A stretch of DNA of 64,000 nucleotides from Streptomyces fagopyri (GTDB lineage Bacteria > Actinomycetota > Actinomycetes > Streptomycetales > Streptomycetaceae), in the NCBI RefSeq assembly GCF_009498275.1, contig NZ_CP045643.1, positions 5,208,001 through 5,272,000 on the forward strand, given 5' to 3'. Below are positions 35,304-44,026 of this stretch, in pieces (position 1 is the stretch's first letter; every line of letters starts with the position of its first letter). A program made the position numbers and the translations under genes. The notes under the pieces were generated by a model that did not search any database, was not told the DNA's origin, and worked only from the letters and a program-made list of their open reading frames with translations.

Positions 35304-36197
35304 ATGAACGAGCAGTCCGTGCGCGCCGCCGAACCCGCCGCCGAGCCCGCCGAGCAGTACGTCCTGACCCTCTTCTGCCCGGACAAGAAGGGGATCGTGC
35401 ACGCCGTGTCGAGCTACCTCTTCATGACCGGCTGCAACATCGAGGACAGTCAGCAGTTCGGCGACCACGACACGGGCCTGTTCTTCATGCGCGTCCACTT
35501 CTCGGCGGAGTCGCCGGTGACCGTGGACAAGCTGCGGGCGACCTTCGCGGCCATCGGCGACTCCTTCCACATGGACTGGCAGATCAACCGGGCCGAGGAC
35601 AAGATGCGCATCGTCCTCATGGTCAGCAGGTTCGGCCACTGCCTGAACGACCTGCTGTTCCGGGCGCGGACCGGGGCGCTGCCCGTCGAGATCGCGGCTG
35701 TGGTGTCCAACCACACGGACTTTGCCGAGCTTGTGGACTCGTACAACATCCCGTTCCGTCATATTCCGGTGACCAGGGACACCAAGGCGCAGGCCGAGGC
35801 GGAGCTGTTGGAACTGGTCAGGGCCGAGGACGTCGAACTGGTCGTCCTGGCCCGCTACATGCAGGTGCTCTCCGACGACCTGTGCAAGCAGCTGAGCGGC
35901 CGGATCATCAACATCCACCACTCCTTCCTGCCGAGCTTCAAGGGCGCCAAGCCGTACCACCAGGCGCACGCCAGGGGCGTCAAGCTCATCGGGGCCACCG
36001 CGCACTACGTCACCGCGGACCTCGACGAGGGCCCGATCATCGAGCAGGAGGTCGAGCGGGTCGCCCACGGCGTGACGCCCGACCAGCTCGTCGCTCTGGG
36101 CCGGGACGTGGAGTGCCGGGCGCTGGCGCGTGCGGTGAAGTGGCACGCGGAACGCCGCATCCTCCTGAACGGCCGCCGCACGGTCATCTTCGCGTAG
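35304..36197 (+). CDS. purU: Formyltetrahydrofolate deformylase
   Basis: This 297-residue enzyme has an N-terminal ACT domain (YVLTLFCPDKKGIVHAVSSYL) and a formyltransferase-like domain (MVSRFGHCLNDLLFRA, NIHHSFLPSFKGAKPYHQA with the catalytic HH, and LIGATAHYVTADLDEGPIIEQ). It hydrolyses 10-formyl-THF to THF and formate, balancing one-carbon pools and supplying formate for purines. The ATG at 35304 begins the conserved protein; the longer frame to 35253 is not needed. Confidence 0.93.
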   Translation: MNEQSVRAAEPAAEPAEQYVLTLFCPDKKGIVHAVSSYLFMTGCNIEDSQQFGDHDTGLFFMRVHFSAESPVTVDKLRATFAAIGDSFHMDWQINRAEDKMRIVLMVSRFGHCLNDLLFRARTGALPVEIAAVVSNHTDFAELVDSYNIPFRHIPVTRDTKAQAEAELLELVRAEDVELVVLARYMQVLSDDLCKQLSGRIINIHHSFLPSFKGAKPYHQAHARGVKLIGATAHYVTADLDEGPIIEQEVERVAHGVTPDQLVALGRDVECRALARAVKWHAERRILLNGRRTVIFA

Positions 36198-36252
36198 CCC
36201 GGCTCGCCCGTGCCCGGGGGTGCGGGCGTGCGCCGGGAGGCCGGCGCCGGGG

Positions 36253-36353
36253 TCATGTCCTCCAGCCCGTCCGGCGTGTGAGGACGGGCCCTTCGGGCAA
36301 CGGCGGGGGTCCAGGGGGGCGGCAGCCTTTTGGCGGAGCCCCCGGGCGGCGGA
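36253..36353. repeat. Streptomyces intergenic repeat (REP-like)
   Basis: The block begins with GCCCGTCC (36265-36272) / GGACGGGC (36282-36289) and continues with a GGGGTCC-rich arm and GGGGGC ... GCCCCC (36315-36343). I recall this CCAGCCCGTCCGGCG-TTGAGGACG type of sequence as a dispersed intergenic element in many Streptomyces genomes. It sits between the convergent purU and anti-sigma genes and may terminate both transcripts. Confidence 0.6.
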
Positions 36354-36397
36354 CGGGCCGCAGGGGCGGCGGGGGACGGGAGACGCCCCCCGCCCAC

Positions 36398-37993
36398 CTA
36401 CATACGGCTCAACGCCGCCGCGGCGAACAGCACATCCCTGATCGCCTCCCGGTCGCCGACCTGCCCCGCCGCGGCCTCCTCCGGCGACACGTGCCCGGCG
36501 GCCAGCCGGCAGAACTCCACTCCGTCCAGGGCGACATGGGCGACCTCGCGTTCGGCGGACGCCACCGCGGCCGGTGAGTCGAGCGGAATCAGCCACTCCC
36601 CGCCCCCGGCCCCTTCGATCTCCAGCCGGAGACTGCGGCCGGGTGCCCCCGCCGCGACCAGATGACGCCCCGCCGGAGCCGCCCGTCCCGCCCGTCGCCG
36701 CTCGTCCAGCGACACCGGCAGCATCCGCGCCGCGAGATCGATCATCCGGTGCAGATGGCGCGGCGCCGGCGGCTCGTACGGATAGTCCACCGCGTCCGCG
36801 ATGTCCCCGGCGTGCACCCAGCACTCGAAGGCCCGGTCCAGCATCGAGTCCCGGAGCGGCAGCGCGAAGCCGCCGTAGGACACGGCGAGCCGCCCTGAGC
36901 CGCCGCCCGCGAACGCCACCGTCCGCACGAGATGGTGGCTCTGCTCCCGCCAGGGCGCGCGCACGGCCCGGGTGGGCGGGAAGTGCGAGGCACGCCAGTA
37001 GGCCTCGGTGCGCCCGGTGGGCGTCGTGGCCTCCGGCGCGGGTTGCTCCGTCCCCGGCGGGACCCCGGTCGCGGCGGCCGCGTCGGCCTCGGCCCGTACC
37101 CGCTCGGCGGCCCCGCCGAGCGGGTCGTCCAGGCCCAGCGCGACCCCGACCAGACCGTCCACGCTGAGCAGGTGCGCGATCACCCCGGCGACCGTCGTCC
37201 GGCGGCTCACGGGCCCGTCGTCCTCGAACCAGCGCAGACGGACCGGCGCATGCCACTCCGCGTCCGCTATGTCCTGCAGCAACGCGTCGAGCCGCGCGGT
37301 CTCCGCGTCGTAGGGCGCCGCCCACTCGGGTACCGGGATGCGCGGCGGACGCCGGTCGAGACAGCTCTCCAGGACCCGGGTGCGCAGCGCCGGGTCGAGG
37401 TCGAGGCTCTCCGGCCGGTGCAGCAGCCCGACCGCCCCGCGCAGCCGCAGCGCCTCGTCGGCGCAGGCACCGCATTCCCCGAGGTGCTCCTCGACCGCGG
37501 CGGTCTCCTCCCCCGAGCACGCGGCCAGTGCCCACGCGCCGAGCAGTGACTTCAGCACCCGGTGCTCCAGGGCGAGCGTCGCGGGCACGGGCACGGGCAC
37601 GGGTACGGGTACGGGCAGCGGCAGTCCGCCGTCCTCGACGGACGTACGCGGCGGCGGTACGCGCGAGGGCCGGCCGATGGCCACGGAACCGTCCGGGCCG
37701 CCGCGGTCCCCGTCACTCCCGGCACCCCCGCCACCGGCGCCGAGGCCTTCGCCGACATCGCCGACATCGCTGTCACCGCCTTCGGAACCAGCGGGACCAC
37801 GGCCCTTCCCCTCGTACGACGTCTCGCGTTCCGCTTCCCGCTCCCCGGGCTCCTTGTCCTCGCGCTCCACGTGCTCCTGGGACTCCACGTGCTCCACGTG
37901 CTCCTCGGGCTCCACGTGATCCACGTGCTCCTGGGTCCCTTCGCCGCCCCCGTGCTCGTCGAAGACGCCGGGCCGGTCCGCTCCTTCCGTCAC
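36398..37993 (-). CDS. Zinc anti-sigma domain fused to a maleylpyruvate-isomerase-like domain
   Basis: This 531-residue protein overlaps the upstream ECF sigma gene by 4 bases (GTGA), the typical sigma/anti-sigma coupling. After an acidic N-terminal region with HVE repeats and a PVPVPVPVPVP run (about residues 126-137) comes a ZAS motif, EEHLGECGACADEALRLRG (H-x3-C-x2-C), then LARDTVL-like helices and a C-terminal MDMPI-type domain (TVAGVIAHLLSVDGLVG, AFECWVHAGDIADAVDYPY). It should bind the neighbouring sigma factor in a zinc- or thiol-dependent way. The mycothiol-enzyme-like domain suggests a thiol or metabolite sensor. That role is inference. Confidence 0.82.
   Translation of the reverse strand: MTEGADRPGVFDEHGGGEGTQEHVDHVEPEEHVEHVESQEHVEREDKEPGEREAERETSYEGKGRGPAGSEGGDSDVGDVGEGLGAGGGGAGSDGDRGGPDGSVAIGRPSRVPPPRTSVEDGGLPLPVPVPVPVPVPATLALEHRVLKSLLGAWALAACSGEETAAVEEHLGECGACADEALRLRGAVGLLHRPESLDLDPALRTRVLESCLDRRPPRIPVPEWAAPYDAETARLDALLQDIADAEWHAPVRLRWFEDDGPVSRRTTVAGVIAHLLSVDGLVGVALGLDDPLGGAAERVRAEADAAAATGVPPGTEQPAPEATTPTGRTEAYWRASHFPPTRAVRAPWREQSHHLVRTVAFAGGGSGRLAVSYGGFALPLRDSMLDRAFECWVHAGDIADAVDYPYEPPAPRHLHRMIDLAARMLPVSLDERRRAGRAAPAGRHLVAAGAPGRSLRLEIEGAGGGEWLIPLDSPAAVASAEREVAHVALDGVEFCRLAAGHVSPEEAAAGQVGDREAIRDVLFAAAALSRM
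37582..37618. repeat. 6-bp microsatellite (GGGCAC/GGGTAC) encoding a Pro-Val run
   Basis: About six units of GGGCAC or GGGTAC on the plus strand encode PVPVPVPVPV in the anti-sigma protein. Copy number could vary by slippage in steps of two residues without a frameshift. Confidence 0.75.
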
Positions 37994-38571
37994 CGCGCAC
38001 CCCCGAACCCGGGCGGCGCGCCGGAGGGACCGGCGTCGTGGGCGGTGGACAGCAGCTGGAGGCCGAGCCGGAGCCGGCGCCGGGCCTCGTCCTCGGTGAC
38101 GCCGAGGTCGGCGGCGGCCTGGCGGTAGTCGCGGCGCTGGAAGTACGCCAGCTCCAGCGCGGCCCGCAGCGGGGTGGGCATGGACGTGACGATGTAGTCA
38201 GCGCGGGCGGCGACGGACGCACTGCGCACCTTGCTCTCCAGCTCCTCGGTGGTGCCCCCGCCCGCCAGGGCGAGCGCGGCGGTCTCGGTCGCGCGCAGTC
38301 GCTGCACGGCGAGCCGATGGGTCAGTGTGGCGACCCAGGTGCGCAGCGGACCCTGCTTCGGGTCGTACGACTCGGGGTTCTCCCAGACGTGGACGAACAC
38401 CTCGCGGGTGATCCCGTCGGCGGCCCGCTCGTCGCCGAGCACGCGGTGCGCGAGGCCGTGCACCAGCGAGGCGAACCGGTCGTAGAGCTCACCGAGCGCC
38501 GCCGCCTCCCCGCGCGCGAGCCGCTGCTGCATCTTGCGGTCCCAGCGGGGCGGTGCGTCCTTCGCCGCCAT
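37990..38571 (-). CDS. ECF-type RNA polymerase sigma factor
   Basis: This 193-residue sigma factor has region 2 (LGELYDRFASLVHGLAHRVLGDERAADGITREVFVHVWENPESYDP, in part) and region 4 (RAALELAYFQRRDYRQAAADLGVTEDEARRRLRLGLQLL). It is paired with the overlapping zinc anti-sigma gene. It resembles SigK-like actinobacterial factors, and the counterpart in S. coelicolor as I recall is SCO4409. The trigger signal is unknown. Confidence 0.9.
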   Translation of the reverse strand: MAAKDAPPRWDRKMQQRLARGEAAALGELYDRFASLVHGLAHRVLGDERAADGITREVFVHVWENPESYDPKQGPLRTWVATLTHRLAVQRLRATETAALALAGGGTTEELESKVRSASVAARADYIVTSMPTPLRAALELAYFQRRDYRQAAADLGVTEDEARRRLRLGLQLLSTAHDAGPSGAPPGFGGAR

Positions 38572-38931
38572 ACGGCCCCCTCACCCCTGCTCGTGCCCGG
38601 TCGGTCTGTCCGTGTCCAGCCTGTGCGCATCGCTGTCTCGAATGTAGTCGGCACGTAGGACAGCGCACGCCCCTTTACGCCAACGTGCGCCCCTGGGCGG
38701 GCCGGGAATGGTAAAAGCCCCTCACTCGCCCCGCACATCCGATCGAATGGGACCGTACGTGACCGACATGCGACCGAAACAGTTCGCTCGTCCAGCAATT
38801 TCGACCGTAGACCGACGTTTCATCGATCGCGGTCCGGTGTTTCATGGAACGACGGTTGGGCAGCCGCGCTGAAAGGAAGCGTAGGAACTGCTTCCGTTTC
38901 CTGGTGGGCGAGGCGAGCGAGAGGCGACGCG
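38572..38931. promoter_or_regulatory. Divergent sigma / STAS promoter region
   Basis: This 360-base region is less GC-rich in its right half. It contains GGAAGC (38875-38880) / GCTTCC (38890-38895), flanked by AAA and TTT, 37 bases before the STAS start, and two copies of GTTTCAT near 38816 and 38839. No consensus promoter can be assigned with confidence. Confidence 0.35.
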
Positions 38932-39306
38932 GTGACGCTCAAGGTGACCGACGGCGAACTGGGCGGATGGGCCGTGCTCCGGGTGTCGGGCGAGATGGAT
39001 CTCGCGACGTCACCGGTGCTGCGCCAGCGGGTGCACGACGCGGTGGCGGAAGGCCGCCGCAGCCTGGTCCTCGACCTCTCCGAAGTGCTCTTCTGCGACT
39101 CCAGCGGTGTCGGCGTCCTGATCGCCACCCGCCGGCTGGTCCGCTCCTGCCAGGGCCGGCTGCGGCTGATCCTGCCGGCCCAGGGCGCCGCCGACGGTTC
39201 GCACGTCAACCGGGTCCTCGCGGCCCTCGGCGTCCGCCGTCTCTTCGACGTCTACCCGGACGCCCTCACGGCCGTCGACGAGGAGTCGAGCCCGCTCTCG
39301 GCGTGA
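38932..39306 (+). CDS. STAS-domain anti-sigma factor antagonist
   Basis: This 124-residue single-domain STAS protein (RsbV/SpoIIAA type) has VLRVSGEMDLATSPVLRQRV, LDLSEVLFCDSSGVGVLIA with the phosphorylatable DSSG serine and ALGVRRLFDVYPDALTAV. In its unphosphorylated state it should bind an RsbW-like kinase and release a sigma factor. A kinase-like HATPase gene is encoded at 45490. The start GTG at 38932 fits the domain edge. Confidence 0.9.
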   Translation: MTLKVTDGELGGWAVLRVSGEMDLATSPVLRQRVHDAVAEGRRSLVLDLSEVLFCDSSGVGVLIATRRLVRSCQGRLRLILPAQGAADGSHVNRVLAALGVRRLFDVYPDALTAVDEESSPLSA

Positions 39307-39498
39307 GGTGCCACCGGCCGCGCCCCCTGTCCGATCGGCTCCGCGGTGCGCCGCGGAGTTGTCCAAGAATTCCTGCGGTCTTGGTACAAGCGTCGTTTTC
39401 CGGCTCCCTTCGCCGCCGGGTCGTCGTACGCTCCCTGCCAGATGAACCCGCAGTCCGGCACAGAGTCCGGCTGAGTTGTAAGGCGGTCCGAGAAGGCC

Positions 39499-40011
39499 AT
39501 GGTCAGTACCGAGTACGAACGCAGGATTGCCGCCCGTTTCGCGGGCTTCGACCAGGACGGCAACGGCTACATCGACCGGGAGGACTTCAACGCGGCGGCG
39601 AAGTCCGTCCTTGCCGAGTTCGGTACGGCGGCCCGGTCCGACAAGGGCCAGGCCCTGTACGTGGGCGCGGAGGCGTTCTGGCAGGGCATGGCGGGCATAG
39701 CGGACCGCGACGGGGACCAGCGCATCAACCGGGACGAGTTCGTGAACGGCGCCGTGAAGCGGCTGCGGGACAACCCCGACCGGTTCGGGGAGATCGCCCG
39801 CCCCTTCCTGCACGCGGCCCTCGCCGTCGCGGACACCGACGGGGACGGAGCGGCCACGGTCGAGGACGCCGAGCGCGTGCTCAGGGCCCTGGGCGTGAGC
39901 GACGAGATCGCCGCCCTGGCGGCCGGGGCCCTCGACACGGACGCCGACGGCCGGATCGGCGAGTCGGAGGTCGTGACCGCGTTCGCCCGCTACTTCACGG
40001 TGCCGGAGTAG
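39499..40011 (+). CDS. EF-hand calcium-binding protein (calerythrin-like)
   Basis: This 170-residue protein has four EF-hand loops in order: DQDGNGYIDREDF, DRDGDQRINRDEF, DTDGDGAATVEDA and DTDADGRIGESEV. The first two and the fourth keep acidic residues at positions 1, 3, 5 and 12; the third ends in DA rather than E and may bind weakly. It is probably a cytoplasmic Ca2+ sensor or buffer. CCAAGA (39363-39368) / TCTTGG (39379-39384) lies in the 192-base gap upstream. The stop overlaps the stop region of the convergent ligase gene by 17 bases. Confidence 0.9.
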   Translation: MVSTEYERRIAARFAGFDQDGNGYIDREDFNAAAKSVLAEFGTAARSDKGQALYVGAEAFWQGMAGIADRDGDQRINRDEFVNGAVKRLRDNPDRFGEIARPFLHAALAVADTDGDGAATVEDAERVLRALGVSDEIAALAAGALDTDADGRIGESEVVTAFARYFTVPE

Positions 40012-41527
40012 CCTCCGCGGACCCGGCCGGCCCCGAGAACCGCTCCCGGAGCCGGTACTTCAGTACCTTGCGCAGCGTCTCGTTGCGCGGAAGGGCCTCC
40101 ACCACCTCCAGCTGCTCCGGCAGTTTGTGCACGGAGAGCCCTTCCGCGCGCAGGTACGCGACCGCGGCCGCGAGCGTCAGCGCAGCCGCCCCGGCCGGCT
40201 GTTCGACCACCGCGCAGACCCGTTCCCCGCGGTCGGCGTCCGGCAGCCCGATCACCGCGACGTCACCGACGGCCGGGTGCCGGTGCAGCAGATCCTCGAT
40301 CTCCTTCGCCGAGATGTTCTCGCCCTTGCGGATGATGACGTCCTTCAGGCGCCCGGTCAGGACGAGGTGCCCGCTGTCCGTCAGGTGTCCCACGTCACCC
40401 GTGATCAGGAACCCGTCCGCGTCGAAGGCCTCGGCGGTCTGCGCCGGATCGAGGTATCCCTGGCAGACGGCCTCCCCGCGCAGCCGTACCTCCCCGTCCA
40501 CGATTTTTATCTCCATGCCCTCCGGAGGCCGGCCCTCCGTCGTCGCCAGGTTCTCGGCGGTGTCGTCCGGCGCCCCCATGGTGATCATCGGGACCTCGGT
40601 CATCCCGTACCCGTGGGTGAGCTGCACGCCCATCTCCCGCACGACACGGTGGTAGACCTCGGGCGGCTTGGGCGCTCCGCCGCCCGCGAGCAGCCGCAGC
40701 GTGGGGATCACCGGCCGTCCCGGCCGCTTGCGCTGCTCGGCGAGGAACATCGAGTAGAAGGCCGTCGAACCGCCCGCCACCGTCACCCCGTGCGCGCGGT
40801 AGTCCTCCAGCGCGGCGGGCAGCGCGAAGTGCTCGAACATCACCGCGGGGAATCCGTACAGGAGCAGCATCACGGTGTAGTCGGGCCCGGCGATGTGCGC
40901 GTACGGGAAGGCCATCGAACCCACGTCGCCGGCCGACAGCCGCAGCGCGTGCGCCAGGCAGGAGCCGCCCGCGATCAGTGAGCGGTCCGTGTGCAGGACG
41001 CCCTTGGGGTCGGAGGTCGTGCCCGAGGTCCAGTAGATCCAGCGCACGGAGGTGCCGTCGGCCGGCGGGGGCGGGAGGACGCCGGGGTCACCGTCCGGCA
41101 GTACGCCGTACGCCTCGAAGACGCCCTTCGCGCCGAGCCGCCGTGCCATCGCCGTGTGGTCGAAGTCCCGCCACTCGCCCGGTACGGCGAAGTACTCGGC
41201 CCTGGACTCCCGCAGCGCGAAACCGACCTCGCGGTCGCGGTAGAAGGGGATCACGGGGGACTGGACGGCGCCCAGCCGCGCCAGCGCGAAGGACAGCACG
41301 GCGGTCTCGATGCGAGTGGGCAGCTGCCAGGCGACCACCGTGCCGGGGCGTACGCCCCTGTCGTACAGGCCCGCCGCCACCCGCTCGGCCCGCTCCCGCA
41401 GGGCGCCGAAGCTCAGGGAGCGGTCGCCCTGGAGGAGGACGGGCCGGTCGGGGGTGAGGTCGGCGCGGCGGTCGACCAGTTCCCAGAGGGTGCGCGAGGC
41501 GCCCAGAGCGTGTGCGGTGTCGTTCAC
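39995..41527 (-). CDS. Acyl-CoA ligase (cyclohexanecarboxylate-CoA ligase-like, ANL family)
   Basis: This 510-residue enzyme has YWTSGTTSDPKGVLHTD (P-loop), GYGMTEVPM, GFLITGDVGHLTDSGHLVLTGRLKDVIIRKGENISAKE (in part) and the C-terminal RNETLRKVLKYRL with the catalytic lysine. It most resembles cyclohexanecarboxylate- and fatty-acyl-CoA ligases and would start degradation of a cyclic or branched acid. The GTG at 41527 follows AGGGGG. The dyad at 41543-41557 lies in its promoter region, so it belongs to the CTGAC-N5-GTCAG regulon. Confidence 0.88.
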   Translation of the reverse strand: MNDTAHALGASRTLWELVDRRADLTPDRPVLLQGDRSLSFGALRERAERVAAGLYDRGVRPGTVVAWQLPTRIETAVLSFALARLGAVQSPVIPFYRDREVGFALRESRAEYFAVPGEWRDFDHTAMARRLGAKGVFEAYGVLPDGDPGVLPPPPADGTSVRWIYWTSGTTSDPKGVLHTDRSLIAGGSCLAHALRLSAGDVGSMAFPYAHIAGPDYTVMLLLYGFPAVMFEHFALPAALEDYRAHGVTVAGGSTAFYSMFLAEQRKRPGRPVIPTLRLLAGGGAPKPPEVYHRVVREMGVQLTHGYGMTEVPMITMGAPDDTAENLATTEGRPPEGMEIKIVDGEVRLRGEAVCQGYLDPAQTAEAFDADGFLITGDVGHLTDSGHLVLTGRLKDVIIRKGENISAKEIEDLLHRHPAVGDVAVIGLPDADRGERVCAVVEQPAGAAALTLAAAVAYLRAEGLSVHKLPEQLEVVEALPRNETLRKVLKYRLRERFSGPAGSAEATPAP

Positions 41528-41542
41528 GACGGCCCCCTGTAG

Positions 41543-41557
41543 CTGACGGATTGTCAG
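41543..41557. promoter_or_regulatory. Operator CTGAC-N5-GTCAG, ligase promoter
   Basis: CTGAC-GGATT-GTCAG is a perfect dyad, extended by GATT on one side, 16 bases upstream of the ligase GTG. Confidence 0.65.
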
Positions 41558-41616
41558 ATTCAAGCGGGAGCGTAGGCCGCACCGCCTTGTCGGTCCATAG
41601 GCGCGGAGCTAGCCTG

Positions 41617-41639
41617 CTATCTGACGGGTCATCAGATAG
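41617..41639. promoter_or_regulatory. Operator of the same family, amidohydrolase promoter
   Basis: CTATCTGA (41617-41624) and TCAGATAG (41632-41639) are perfect 8-bp arms with a 7-base spacer. In register with the other sites the core reads CTGAC-GGGTC-ATCAG. Confidence 0.65.
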
Positions 41640-41661
41640 GTATGCCAGGCGGAGGCCACTC

Positions 41662-42855
41662 ATGACGGAACTGCCGCGGATCGTCAGCGTCGACGACCAC
41701 GTGATCGAGCCCGCGCACCTCTTCGAGACCTGGCTGCCCGCGAAGTACCGCGACCGCGGGCCCAAGCCCCTCACGGCCGGCATCGGCGAGCTCGCCTACG
41801 TCGGCGGCAAGTACCGCATCACGATGGACCCGGACGGCCCGCCCACCGACTGGTGGATCTACGAGGACCTCAAGTTCCCGTACAAGCGCAACATCGCCGC
41901 CGTCGGCTTCGACCGCGACGAGATGACCCTGGAGGGCATCACCCGCGCGGAGATGCGGCCCGGCTGCTGGGACCCCGCCGAGCGCCTCAAGGACATGGAC
42001 CTCAACCACGTCGAGGCCAGCCTCTGCTTCCCGACCTTCCCGCGCTTCTGCGGCCAGACCTTCGCCGAGGCGCACGACAAGGAGGTGGCCCTGGCCTGCG
42101 TACGCGCCTACAACGACTGGATGGTCGAGGAGTGGTGCGGTGACAGCGGCGGCCGGCTGATCCCGCTCTGCCTCATCCCGCTGTGGGACATCGACCTGGC
42201 CGTCGTGGAGATCCGGCGCAACGCGGCCCGCGGCGTGCGCGCGGTGACCTTCTCCGAGATCCCCACCCACCTGGGCCTGCCCTCCATCCACTCCGGCCAC
42301 TGGGACCCGTTCTTCGCGATCTGCCAGGAGACCGGCACGGTCGTGAACATGCACATCGGGAGCAGCAGCCAGATGCCCGCGGCCTCCCCGGACGCGCCTC
42401 CCGCCGTCCAGGCGTCGCTGTCCTTCAACAACGCGATGGCCTCGATGATGGACTTCCTCTTCAGCGGCGTCCTGGTGAAGTTCCCGCGCCTCAAACTCGC
42501 CTACTCCGAGGGACAGATGGGCTGGATCCCGTACGCCCTGGAGCGCGCCGACGACGTCTGGGAGGAACACCGCGCCTGGGGCGGCGTCAAGGACCTCGTC
42601 CCCGAGCCCCCGTCGACGTACTACTACCGCCAGATCTTCTGCTGCTTCTTCCGCGACAAGCACGGCGTCGCGTCCCTGGACGTCGTGGGCCGCGACAACG
42701 CCACCTTCGAGACCGACTACCCGCACGTCGACTCGACCTTCCCGCACACCAAGGAGGTCGCCCTCGACCATGTGAAGGGCCTCGACGACGAGACGGTCCA
42801 CAAGCTGATGCGCGGCAACGCGATCCGCATGCTGGACCTGGACCTCGACAGGTAG
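41662..42855 (+). CDS. Amidohydrolase family 2 protein
   Basis: This 397-residue TIM-barrel protein has the N-terminal metal site DDHVIEPAHLF, the mid segment NMHIGSSSQMP and the terminal ETDYPHVDSTFPHT. The family includes metal-dependent decarboxylases and hydrolases such as those acting on ring-cleavage or hydroxy-aromatic acids. The ATG at 41662 follows GGAGG at 41651-41655. It begins a run of three genes (spacings 7 and 9 bases) with two acyl-CoA dehydrogenases. Which bond it cuts is not evident. Confidence 0.87.
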   Translation: MTELPRIVSVDDHVIEPAHLFETWLPAKYRDRGPKPLTAGIGELAYVGGKYRITMDPDGPPTDWWIYEDLKFPYKRNIAAVGFDRDEMTLEGITRAEMRPGCWDPAERLKDMDLNHVEASLCFPTFPRFCGQTFAEAHDKEVALACVRAYNDWMVEEWCGDSGGRLIPLCLIPLWDIDLAVVEIRRNAARGVRAVTFSEIPTHLGLPSIHSGHWDPFFAICQETGTVVNMHIGSSSQMPAASPDAPPAVQASLSFNNAMASMMDFLFSGVLVKFPRLKLAYSEGQMGWIPYALERADDVWEEHRAWGGVKDLVPEPPSTYYYRQIFCCFFRDKHGVASLDVVGRDNATFETDYPHVDSTFPHTKEVALDHVKGLDDETVHKLMRGNAIRMLDLDLDR

Positions 42856-42862
42856 CCGGCCC

Positions 42863-44017
42863 GTGGACCTCACGTACACGGCCGAGGAGGAGGAGTTCCG
42901 GGCCGGGCTGCGCGAGTGGCTCGCCAAGGCGCTCCCGGCGCTGCCCCCGAAACCCTCCCCGGACGACTGGCCAGGCCGCCGCGCCTACGACCTCGGGTGG
43001 CAGCGGACCCTGTACGACGCCGGGTACGCCGGACTGCACTGGCCCCTCGACGCCGGAGGCCGGGGCGCGACGCCGGTCCAGCACCTCATCTACCTGGAGG
43101 AGACCGAGAAGGCGGGCGCCCCCTACGTGGGGGCCAATTTCGTCGGGCTGCTGCACGCCGGACCGACGATCGCCGCCGAAGGGACCGCCGGGCAGCGGGC
43201 GCGCTGGCTGCCGCCGGTGCTGCGCGGCGAGGAGGTCTGGTGCCAGGGGTTCAGCGAACCGGACGCGGGCTCGGACCTCGCGGCGCTGCGCACGCGCGCG
43301 TGGCGGGACGGCGACGACTACGTGGTGAGCGGGTCCAAGATCTGGACGTCCCACGCCGAGGTCGCCGACTGGTGCGAGCTGCTGGTGCGCACCGACCCGG
43401 CCGCGCCGAAACACCGCGGCATCTCCTGGCTCGCGATGCCCATGGACGCTCCCGGGATCACCGTCCGTCCGCTGCGCACGCTCGCCGGGCCGGCCGAGTT
43501 CGCCGAGGTCTTCCTCGACGAGGTGCGGATACCGGTCGCCCACCGCGTCGGCGCCGAGAACGACGGCTGGCGCGTGACGATGGTGACGTTGTCGTACGAA
43601 CGCGGGACCGCCTTCGTCGGCGAGGTCGTGGCGTGCCGGCGGGTCCTGGGCGAACTCGCCCACGCGGCGCGCGGCAACGGGCGCTGGGACGATCCCGTGC
43701 TGCGACGGTGGCTGGGCAGGCTCAACGCCGAGTTCCGCGCGCTGTGGCGGCTCACCCAGTGGAACGTGAGCGAGGCCGGGCGGACGGGCGGAGTGCCGGG
43801 CGTCGGCGGCTCGGTCTTCAAGCTGCGGTACTCGCACGCGCGCCAGGAGCTGTACGACGCCGCCGCCGAGGTCCTCGGCCCCGAGGCGCTGGACCTGGAC
43901 CGGGAGTGGACCCGCGACCGCCTGATGTCCCTCTCGTACACCATCGCGGCCGGCACCTCGCAGATCCAGCGCAACATCGTCGCCGAACGCATCCTGGGTC
44001 TGCCGAAAGGGCGGTGA
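42863..44017 (+). CDS. Acyl-CoA dehydrogenase (FadE), first of an adjacent pair
   Basis: This 384-residue protein has EEEEFRAGLREWLAK at the start, WCQGFSEPDAGSDLAAL, SGSKIWTSHAEVADWCELLVR and the C-terminal AAGTSQIQRNIVAERILGLP. The family oxidises acyl-CoA to enoyl-CoA. The pairing with a shorter, less conserved dehydrogenase next door is the layout of heterotetrameric FadE pairs of steroid and bile-acid degradation. This subunit keeps the typical FAD and substrate motifs. Confidence 0.9.
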   Translation: MDLTYTAEEEEFRAGLREWLAKALPALPPKPSPDDWPGRRAYDLGWQRTLYDAGYAGLHWPLDAGGRGATPVQHLIYLEETEKAGAPYVGANFVGLLHAGPTIAAEGTAGQRARWLPPVLRGEEVWCQGFSEPDAGSDLAALRTRAWRDGDDYVVSGSKIWTSHAEVADWCELLVRTDPAAPKHRGISWLAMPMDAPGITVRPLRTLAGPAEFAEVFLDEVRIPVAHRVGAENDGWRVTMVTLSYERGTAFVGEVVACRRVLGELAHAARGNGRWDDPVLRRWLGRLNAEFRALWRLTQWNVSEAGRTGGVPGVGGSVFKLRYSHARQELYDAAAEVLGPEALDLDREWTRDRLMSLSYTIAAGTSQIQRNIVAERILGLPKGR

Positions 44018-44026
44018 GCTCACCCC

